From an uncultured Ideonella sp. (lineage in GTDB: Bacteria; Pseudomonadota; Gammaproteobacteria; Burkholderiales; Burkholderiaceae), in NCBI GenBank assembly GCA_946479475.1, contig CAMLGG010000061.1:1-22082 (forward strand): 22,082 nucleotides of DNA, written 5' to 3'. Position 1 is the stretch's first letter; the number at the start of each line of letters is the position of its first letter. Shown here piece after piece: positions 14,748-22,082 of this stretch. Below the pieces are notes generated by a model that saw nothing but the letters and a program-made list of their open reading frames with translations, was not told the origin of the DNA and did not search any database. Made by a program: the position numbers and the translations under genes.

Positions 14748-14791
14748 CAGCTCGAGAGAATGATATTTGCACCTCTCGGGGTAATCGAGCC

Positions 14792-16180
14792 TCACTGCGT
14801 CAGCTTGAGGCTCGCCCGCAGGCGCTGGAACTGCGGCGAGGCCCGCAGCGCCGCCCGGCCTGCCTCCTGCAGCCGCCGCTCGTCGGCGGGCGTGATGGTG
14901 AAGGCGGTGGGCACCTGCAGCAGCAGCTGGCGCTCCTCGGCATCCGGCACGTCGCGCAGGCTCACGCTGATCACGTGGATCTCGGCGTCCGCCGCGAAGG
15001 GGCTGCCGGCCACCCCGCGCTGCCGGGCGAGCTGGTCGGCCCAACGCCGGATGTCCTCGTTCAGGATGGCCAGCGTCTCCTGCGTGCCGCGCGAGCCGGC
15101 GCCGAAGATCAGCGCGTCCATCACCTGGGCGGTCGAAGGCACGCGGTCGGTCGTGTCTATGCGCTCGGCCATGTCGCGCTCCGAGTTCACGGCCACCAGC
15201 ACCAGGCGCCGGATCGTGCCGGGCGGGACGTCGCGGAAGGGCTGGTCTATCGAGCCGCCGACCAGCATGCGGTCGAGCAGGCCGCGCACGCCGAGGTTGT
15301 CCGCCAGGCCGCCGTCGACCAGGTGCAGGTAGGGCCGCTCGCCGGCATCGAGGTAGCTGCGGGCGTTGCTCTGGAACAGCCGGGCGCGGAAGTTGTCGGC
15401 CGGCGCCGCGCCGTCGTCCACCTCGCGCGGCCGCGGGCACTGGCCCGCGTGATTGCGCAGCGTCACCGGCGTGAGCAGGATGGGCACGGCCGAGGAGGCG
15501 GCCACGGCGAAGGACAGAGGCACGCTGTCCAGGTCCGAGCAGATGAGCGCGAACTGCTCGGGGCTGAACTCGAAGGCGGCGCCGGTGGTGAGGTCGGTCG
15601 CGGTGACGAGCAGGTCGGGGCCGCTGCGCCGCTTGCGCAGGTCGCCGAAGGTGCGGCCGCGGTAGAGCTCGTCCAGCCGCTCGGCCAGGACGTTGCTGCG
15701 GCCATACCAGGGCGAGCCGAGCTGGTAGAGCGTGCGCGGCGAAAGCGCGGCGCCGATCAGGCCGACCTCGAACTCCGAGAGCAGGAAGTCGTGCTCGAAA
15801 CGCTCCAGCGTCTCGTCGCCGAAGGCTGCGTAGTGCGCGGCCAGCACGCTGCCGCCCGAGACGCCGCTGACCAGGCTCACCTCGTCCAGCAAGGTGGTCT
15901 GGCGGCCGTCCCACTCGAAGCGGGTCTGCTTCAGCTCGCGCAGCACGCCCAGGCCGAAGGCCGCCGCCCGGGCCCCGCCGCCGGACAGCGTCACCGCCGC
16001 GACGATGGAGCCGGACGATTCGACGCGCCGCAGCGCCTCGGACACCGGCGGCGGCTGCTCGCCGCGCACGTCGGGCAGGTTCTGCCAGGGGCGGACGGTG
16101 GAACAGGCGGGCAGCAGTGCCAGGGCGGCGGCGCTGCACAGGGCCAGGGTCCCGCGGCGCAGGAAGGTGTCGGATCGCAT
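14792..16180 (-). CDS. Patatin-like phospholipase lipoprotein
   Basis: 462-residue lipid acyl hydrolase of the patatin family. The signal peptide ends in the lipobox LPAC with Cys26, so it is predicted to be membrane-anchored. The oxyanion-hole motif is SGGGARAAAFG (66-76), the nucleophile elbow is GVSGG (Ser108) and the catalytic aspartate is in DGG (Asp289), a complete Ser-Asp dyad. About 150 residues follow the dyad. ATG 16180 begins the signal sequence; the Shine-Dalgarno is weak. It is divergent from the kinase operon, with an 87-base shared region. The lipid substrate and role are not evident; the neighbours give no direct link. Confidence 0.9.
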   Translation of the reverse strand: MRSDTFLRRGTLALCSAAALALLPACSTVRPWQNLPDVRGEQPPPVSEALRRVESSGSIVAAVTLSGGGARAAAFGLGVLRELKQTRFEWDGRQTTLLDEVSLVSGVSGGSVLAAHYAAFGDETLERFEHDFLLSEFEVGLIGAALSPRTLYQLGSPWYGRSNVLAERLDELYRGRTFGDLRKRRSGPDLLVTATDLTTGAAFEFSPEQFALICSDLDSVPLSFAVAASSAVPILLTPVTLRNHAGQCPRPREVDDGAAPADNFRARLFQSNARSYLDAGERPYLHLVDGGLADNLGVRGLLDRMLVGGSIDQPFRDVPPGTIRRLVLVAVNSERDMAERIDTTDRVPSTAQVMDALIFGAGSRGTQETLAILNEDIRRWADQLARQRGVAGSPFAADAEIHVISVSLRDVPDAEERQLLLQVPTAFTITPADERRLQEAGRAALRASPQFQRLRASLKLTQ

Positions 16181-16227
16181 GGTCGGGCGGGATTCTCCCA
16201 GGGCTTCCCCTGAACAGGCATCCGGCG

Positions 16228-16256
16228 TTGACCGATAAACTAGTCATCACTAGCTT
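16228..16256 (+). promoter_or_regulatory. Promoter with CTAGT dyad for the kinase-aldolase-aminotransferase operon
   Basis: TTGACC (16228-16233) and TAGCTT (16251-16256) are spaced 17 bases apart, a good -35 and a weak -10. The spacer and -10 contain the inverted repeat CTAGT-CATC-ACTAG (16240-16253), flanked by near-symmetrical AAA and TTT, resembling GntR-type operators. A start near 16263 would leave only a few bases before the GTG start at 16268. Confidence 0.45.
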
Positions 16257-16267
16257 TTTGCCGAACC

Positions 16268-17887
16268 GTGAATTCCGACACCGCCCCTGCCTCGATCGAC
16301 GAGCGCCTCGTGCTCGCCGTCGACCTCGGCACTTCGGGCTGCAAGTGCGCGCTGGTGACGCTCGACGGCGTGGTGCGCGACTGGGCCTTCGAGCCGGTGG
16401 CGCTGCACGTCCAGGGCGCGCTGGCGGAGCAGGAGCCGCGCGACTGGTGGGCGGCCTTCCTGCGCGCGGCCGGCCGGATGCTGGCGGCCGACGGCGCCCG
16501 ACGGCAGTGCGTCGTCGCGGTGTGCTGCTCCACGCAGACCGAGGGCACCGTCTGCGTCGATCGCGACGGCGAGCCCATCGGCCGGGCCCTGACCTGGCTG
16601 GACTCCCGCGGCGCCGCGCCCATGCGCCGCCGCGTGCGAGGCCGCGGCCTCAACGTCGAAGGCTACGGCCCGCTGAAGCTGTGGCGCTGGATCCGGCTCA
16701 CCGGCGGCGCGCCATCGCTGTCGGGCAAGGACTCGGCCGGCCACATCGCCTACCTGCGCGACGAGGAACCGCAGCGCTACGCGCGCACCCACCGCTTCCT
16801 CAACGTCCTGGACTACATGAACCTGCGCCTGTCGGGGCGCTCCTGCACCACCGGCGACTCCATCCTCACCACCTGGGTCACCGACAACCGCGATGCCTCG
16901 CGCCCACGCTACGACGCGCGCCTGCTGGCGATGCTGGGCATCGATCGCGAGAAGCTGCCCGACATCGTCGCCTCGACCGACGTGCTGGGCCCGCTGCTGC
17001 CCGAGGTGGCGGACAGCCTGGGCCTGGGCCGCGGGACGGTGGTGGTCGCGGGCGCGGTGGACACCTCGGCCGTCGCCGTCGGCGCGGCGGTGGGCGACTT
17101 CGAGCCGCACCTCTACCTCGGCACCTCTTCCTGGCTCGGCGCCCACGTGCCGTTCATGAAGACCGACGTCCGCCACAAGATCGCCGCCATCCCCTGCGCG
17201 GTGACGGGCCGCCACCTCGCGATCGCGCTGCAGTCGACGGCCGGCGCGAACCTCTCGTTCCTGCGCGACCGCATCCTCTACCACCCGGACGAACTCGCCC
17301 GCGACGAGGAGCATCCGGCCGTCTACGACGTGCTGAGCCAGATCGCGGCGCGCGTGCCGCCCGGAGCGCGAGGCCTCGTCTACACGCCCTGGCTGCTCGG
17401 CGAACGCACGCCGGTCGACGACCCGCACCTGCGCGCCGGCCTGCTGAACCTTTCGCTGGAGCACACGCGGGAGGACGTCTTCCGCGCCTTCCTCGAAGGG
17501 GTCGCCCTGAACACGCGCTGGATGCTGGAGCCCTTCTCGCGCCTGCTCGGCCGGGCCGGCGAAGCGCCGATCGCGGCGGTCGGCGGCGGCGCGCAGTCCG
17601 ACGTGTGGTGCCAGATCATCGCGGACGTCACCGGCCGCCCGATCCGCCAGCTCGAGCAACCCATCCAGGCCAACGCGATAGGCGCGGCGCTGATCGCCGC
17701 GGTGGGCATCGGCGCCACCGGCTTCGAAGAGCTGAGATCGCTGCGCCGCGCACGTCGCACCTACGAGCCTTCGAGCGCGCTGAGGCGGCTGTATGCCGAC
17801 AAGTTCGAGACCTTCAAGGAACTGCATGCGCGTCTCGCGCCGCTGTACCGGCGCCTGAACAGGCACGAACGGAGCCCCGCCGCATGA
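16268..17887 (+). CDS. FGGY-family carbohydrate kinase (xylulokinase-like)
   Basis: 539-residue ATP-dependent sugar kinase. The N-terminal phosphate motif is AVDLGTSGCK (17-26). The expected catalytic base is Asp265 in AGAVDTSAVAVG, and the C-terminal ATP-binding block is AVGGGAQSDVWCQIIADVTG (about 438-457). Overall it most resembles xylulokinase-type FGGY proteins, but the region around the sugar site differs enough that the substrate should be left open. It starts with GTG at 16268 without a visible Shine-Dalgarno, perhaps on a nearly leaderless mRNA. Its stop overlaps the aldolase start (ATGA). In the operon it probably phosphorylates a ketose or ketose-like intermediate before aldol cleavage. 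Confidence 0.9.
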   Translation: MNSDTAPASIDERLVLAVDLGTSGCKCALVTLDGVVRDWAFEPVALHVQGALAEQEPRDWWAAFLRAAGRMLAADGARRQCVVAVCCSTQTEGTVCVDRDGEPIGRALTWLDSRGAAPMRRRVRGRGLNVEGYGPLKLWRWIRLTGGAPSLSGKDSAGHIAYLRDEEPQRYARTHRFLNVLDYMNLRLSGRSCTTGDSILTTWVTDNRDASRPRYDARLLAMLGIDREKLPDIVASTDVLGPLLPEVADSLGLGRGTVVVAGAVDTSAVAVGAAVGDFEPHLYLGTSSWLGAHVPFMKTDVRHKIAAIPCAVTGRHLAIALQSTAGANLSFLRDRILYHPDELARDEEHPAVYDVLSQIAARVPPGARGLVYTPWLLGERTPVDDPHLRAGLLNLSLEHTREDVFRAFLEGVALNTRWMLEPFSRLLGRAGEAPIAAVGGGAQSDVWCQIIADVTGRPIRQLEQPIQANAIGAALIAAVGIGATGFEELRSLRRARRTYEPSSALRRLYADKFETFKELHARLAPLYRRLNRHERSPAA

Positions 17888-18539
17888 TCGCCTCGCGCGA
17901 ACGTCAGGCCGTGGTCGAGCTCTGCCTCGCCCTCTCGCGGCGCGGCTACCTGGCCGGCACCGGCGGCAACATCGCCATGCGCATAGACGACAGGCACATC
18001 GCCGTCACGCCCTCGGCCACCGACTATCTCGCCATGTCGGCCGAGGACGTGTGCGTGCTGCGCCTGGCCGACCTGGCTCGCGTAGAGGGAGAGCGCGCGC
18101 CCTCGGTCGAATCCGGCCTGCATGCCCGCGTGCTGCGCGCCCGGCCCGACGTGGGCTGCAGCATCCACACCCACCAGCCGGTGGCAAGCGCGTGCGCCCT
18201 GCTGGGGTGCGCGCTGCAGGTCGAGGACGAGGCGCTGCGGTGCATCCTGGGCCCGCTCGTCCCCATCGTCGGCTATGCGCCTTCGGGCACGGGCTGGCTC
18301 TCGTCCAGGCTCGCCCGCGCCGTGCGCCCGGAGTTCAACGCCTACCTGATGCTCAACCACGGCGTGCTGTGCTGCGGCGCCGATGCCGGCGCTGCCGTGC
18401 AGGCCGTCGAGGCACTCGAATCGCTGTCCCGCCAACACCTGCTCGGCCTCATGGCCAAGCGTGCCGAGGCCCGGCCCGGCCTCGCCGCCGCGCTCGGCCG
18501 CGTGACGCAGGCCCTGGTCCAACATTCCCCTTCTTCACC

Positions 18540-18543
<4 letters not shown>
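17884..18543 (+). CDS. Class II aldolase/adducin-family sugar-phosphate aldolase or epimerase
   Basis: 219-residue zinc enzyme of the fuculose-phosphate aldolase/ribulose-phosphate 4-epimerase family. The metal ligands are visible as His95 and His97 (SIHTHQP) and His159 (LNHG); the catalytic acid/base fits Glu76 (PSVESGLH). The N-terminal GYLAGTGGNIAMR (21-33) is the family's phosphate-binding loop. Length is that of FucA-type proteins. Start and stop overlap both neighbours as ATGA, indicating coupled translation. Cleavage of a kinase product into a dihydroxyacetone-phosphate-like fragment and an aldehyde is the likely job; the exact reaction is inferred. Confidence 0.9.
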
Positions 18544-20012
<1,469 letters not shown>

Positions 20013-20016
20013 CGAG

Positions 20017-20628
20017 ATGAACATCGACACCACGCTGCGTTCGCTGTGGGCCGAGGTGCGCGGCCGGCTCGCGGCGCGCCAGCTGCTGCTCGGCGAGGGC
20101 GCCAGCCTCTCGCTGCGCATCCCCGGCAGCGCAGCGATGTGGTTCGGCAGCTCGGGGGACGAATCCCCTTCTCGTGTAGAACAAGCTCCGGTGCATTCCG
20201 CCATCTACGCGGCCCGGCCGGACGTGGGCGCCATCGCGGTCGGCGGCGGCGCATTCGGCACCTGCCTGGCGGACTTCGGCGGCCGCATGCCGGAGGTCTT
20301 CGACGAGCAGGCGCGGCACCTGGGGCGCATGGGCGCGGCGTGCGACGCGCCCGGCCTCGCCTCGTCGCTGCACGCCGGCGGCAATGCCTTGATCGTCGAT
20401 GGAGTGCCGGTGTGCCTGGGGACCACCGGCTCGCGCCTCGCGCTCAATGCCGAGCTGTTCGAGAAGTGCGCCAAGGCCTACGTGCTGGCCGCCGCGGCGG
20501 GCGGGCCGGTGAAGCCGCTGCCCTGGTGGGTCCGGCACATCGCGAACGGCCGCTTGCTCAAGGACGAAGCCCGTGCCGCTGCACGCCTGGCCCAGGGCCT
20601 GCTTCCCGAGGAAGCCCGCGGCTATTGA
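20017..20628 (+). CDS. Degenerate class II aldolase-like protein lacking its metal site
   Basis: 203 residues with the class II aldolase/adducin outline: LGEGASLSLRIPG (25-37) matches the phosphate loop, and VHSAIYAARPDVGAIAV (59-75) matches the helix and strand leading to the metal site. Aligned to the upstream aldolase of the same operon, the catalytic Glu becomes Gln56 (Glu55 is adjacent), the HTH ligands become Val75-Gly76-Gly77, and the third ligand (NHG) becomes Asp128 in LIVDGV. The frame is intact and the end is conserved-looking, so this appears to be a maintained pseudoenzyme and not a decaying gene. It may be a subunit or regulator of the active aldolase or a binding protein. It starts 4 bases after the aminotransferase. 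Confidence 0.82.
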   Translation: MNIDTTLRSLWAEVRGRLAARQLLLGEGASLSLRIPGSAAMWFGSSGDESPSRVEQAPVHSAIYAARPDVGAIAVGGGAFGTCLADFGGRMPEVFDEQARHLGRMGAACDAPGLASSLHAGGNALIVDGVPVCLGTTGSRLALNAELFEKCAKAYVLAAAAGGPVKPLPWWVRHIANGRLLKDEARAAARLAQGLLPEEARGY

Positions 20629-20640
20629 CCGGAGATGCCG

Positions 20641-21789
20641 ATGCCCCAGGATGCACCCGTTCGCATGACGACCCGCCATCTGGTCGCAGCGCTGGCCATC
20701 GGCACCCTAGCGGTGCTCATGATCGGCCTGCAGCCCATCCTGCTCGGCGAGCTCGTCGAGCGCCAGGTGGTCAGCCTGGAGGGCGTGGGGCTGGTTGCGA
20801 TGGGCGAGATCGTCGGCCTGGGCCTGGGCATCCTGCTCGGCGATGCGCTGCTGCCCTGGTCCCGCCTGCGCCAGACAGCGCTCGCCTCCGCGGTGCTGGT
20901 GATGGCGCTGGACCTGGCCACTTCACGAGCCCACGGCGACGGCCCGATGCTCGCCGTGCGTGCTGCGGCCGGCCTGGCCGAGGGCGTGCTGGTCTGGGGC
21001 AGCACGGGCGTCATCGTGCGCAGCGCCGATCCGGCCCGGCTGGGCGGCGTGTTCTTCGTCACCCAGACCGTCGCGCAAGCAGCCGTGGGCGCCCTGCTGG
21101 CGAATGCGGTGCTGCCTCGCGGCGGCTGGCAGGCCGGCTTCGCGGCGCTGGCGGTGCTGACCGCTCTCGCGCTGCCGCTCGCCTTCGTCCAGCCCGCGCG
21201 GCTGCAGCCGCTGGCGCCGCCGGCGGTGTCGGGCTTCCGCTGGACCGCCGGCACCATCCTGCCGCTGGTGATGGTCTTCCTGCAGCTGTCCGCGATCGGC
21301 GCGTTCTGGGCCTACCTCGAGCCTCTCGGGAAGTCCGCCGGCCTGGATGCCCGCGCCGCGCAGACGCTCATCTCCGGCGTGCTGGTGATGCAGGTGCTGG
21401 GCGGCCTGGCGGCGACGCTCGGCGTGCGGCGCCTGCCCCTGCTGCCCGTGCTCGCGACGGGCTCGCTGCTGCTGGCAGCCTTCGCGCTCGCTTCGCAGGC
21501 CGGCAACGCATGGAGCTTCGCTTTCGCCTGCGCCGCCTTCGGCCTCGTCTGGCTCTTCCTCTTCCCGTTCCAGATCGGCCTGTCCTTCCGCGCCGACGCC
21601 AGCGGCCGCCTGGCCATGCTGGTGCCCGCCGCCCAGCTGCTGGGCAGCGCCTTCGGGCCGCTGGTGGCCTCGCTGCTGGTCAGCGGGGAGGATGCCTCGG
21701 CGGTGCCGGTGCTGGCTGCGGGATTCGCACTCGCGGGCGGGCTTGCGGCGCTCAGCGCACGACGGCGGCGCGCTGCCGCGATTGCCTAG
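20641..21789 (+). CDS. Major facilitator superfamily transporter
   Basis: 382-residue inner-membrane protein with about 11-12 hydrophobic helices. It has an MFS layout: a first half to about residue 180, a charged/proline-containing loop (FVQPARLQPLAPPAVSG), then a second half. ATG at 20641 is preferred over 20635 because GGAG (20631-20634) lies 6 bases before it and abuts the earlier ATG. It begins 12 bases after the aldolase-like gene and is the last gene of the operon. It likely imports the substrate of the pathway or exports a product; specificity cannot be read from the sequence. Confidence 0.9.
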   Translation: MPQDAPVRMTTRHLVAALAIGTLAVLMIGLQPILLGELVERQVVSLEGVGLVAMGEIVGLGLGILLGDALLPWSRLRQTALASAVLVMALDLATSRAHGDGPMLAVRAAAGLAEGVLVWGSTGVIVRSADPARLGGVFFVTQTVAQAAVGALLANAVLPRGGWQAGFAALAVLTALALPLAFVQPARLQPLAPPAVSGFRWTAGTILPLVMVFLQLSAIGAFWAYLEPLGKSAGLDARAAQTLISGVLVMQVLGGLAATLGVRRLPLLPVLATGSLLLAAFALASQAGNAWSFAFACAAFGLVWLFLFPFQIGLSFRADASGRLAMLVPAAQLLGSAFGPLVASLLVSGEDASAVPVLAAGFALAGGLAALSARRRRAAAIA

Positions 21790-21814
21790 CCCGCGTCCTC
21801 ACTGGCCCGCTTCG

Positions 21815-21905
21815 CACCACCGTTCGGCCTGAGCACCACTCCACCGTTCGGTCTGAGCACCACTCCACCGTTCGGCCTGAGCACCACTCCACCGTTCGGC
21901 GTGAG
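21815..21905. repeat. 24-bp tandem repeats
   Basis: Three 24-bp units at 21834-21857, 21858-21881 and 21882-21905 (CACCACTCCACCGTTCGG plus YCTGAG-like ends) differ by single bases. They are preceded by a shorter 19-bp unit at 21815-21833 lacking 5 bases. The units end in the left arm of the inverted repeat that follows. Confidence 0.85.
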
Positions 21906-21962
21906 CCTGTCGAAGGCGAGAGTCCTGCGCAGTGGGCCCTTCGACAAGCTCAGGGTGAACGG
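21892..21962. repeat. Long inverted repeat, copy 1
   Basis: The left arm from CCGTTCGG to CCTGTCGAAGG and the right arm from CCTTCGACAAGCTCAGG to GAACGG pair over about 25 bases with few mismatches, around a roughly 20-base loop. This is a REP-like palindromic intergenic element. It may also end transcription of the operon. Confidence 0.8.
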
Positions 21963-22016
21963 AAAGTTGTGGTTCGACCTGCGCGCCACTGCACCGTTAG
22001 ACCTGCGCACCACTCC

Positions 22017-22082
22017 ACCGTTCGGCCTGAGCCTGTCGAAGGCGAGAGTCCTGCGCAGTGGGCCCTTCGACAAGCTCAGGGT
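22017..22082. repeat. Long inverted repeat, copy 2 (cut by window end)
   Basis: This is identical to 21892-21957 except for one base (C in place of G in the left arm). The intervening 21963-22016 contains two degenerate CACTGCACCGTT/CACTCCACCG units. The right arm is cut by the end of the window. Confidence 0.8.

Noticed and set aside
21815..21905. Possible CRISPR array
   Set aside because: The 24-bp units are directly adjacent, with no spacers and no cas genes nearby.
21786..22073. Minus-strand 95-codon open frame with repeated PNGGVVLR units
   Set aside because: It is produced by the tandem and inverted repeats; the repeated peptide has no start signal and mirrors the DNA repeat period.

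Overview
The window reads as a chromosomal piece of a high-GC betaproteobacterium, most likely Burkholderiales. This rests on GC-rich codon use, the style of the mod operon, and the inverted repeat with TTCGACAAGCTCAGG/CCTGAGCCTGTCGAAGG cores at the right end. The genus cannot be fixed from sequence alone. No rRNA, tRNA, CRISPR array or transposase gene was seen.

Region 1 (1-6585, all minus strand) is a secreted polysaccharide-degradation block. It holds a GH74 xyloglucanase with a ricin-type (CBM13-like) C-terminus, a four-module SGNH esterase resembling CE2 acetyl esterases, and a lipoprotein of the alginate-lyase fold (PF05426) that runs off the left edge and starts with TTG. The GH74 and SGNH genes each carry a near-identical palindrome (core TGATATAGCGCYAYATCA) upstream. 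This suggests one LacI-type regulator, not encoded here, for plant cell-wall hemicellulose use.

Region 2 (6586-10515) contains a two-gene operon for an uncharacterised soluble diiron oxygenase (R2/acyl-ACP-desaturase-like ligand set) and its [2Fe-2S]/FAD/NAD(P)H reductase. Its upstream region carries three separate dyads: a TetR-type palindrome, a hexamer pair and an FNR-type box. A LysR regulator (MetR-like) and a divergent beta-class glutathione S-transferase follow.

Region 3 (10516-13970) is a complete, translationally coupled molybdate operon modA-modB-modC-modE. A candidate ModE operator sits just upstream of modA. modA carries an unusual in-frame proline-rich insertion encoded by palindromic GC-rich DNA.

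Region 4 (13987-16180, minus) has a FrnE-like DsbA-family thiol oxidoreductase and a patatin-like phospholipase lipoprotein.

Region 5 (16268-21789, plus) is the most interesting part. It is a tight five-gene operon: FGGY sugar kinase, class II aldolase with intact metal site, GSA-like class III aminotransferase, a second class II aldolase-like protein that has lost every metal and catalytic residue, and an MFS transporter. I infer a catabolic route for a nitrogen-bearing sugar or polyol: import, transamination, phosphorylation, aldol cleavage. The substrate is unknown. The window ends (21815-22082) in 24-bp tandem repeats and two copies of a long inverted repeat.
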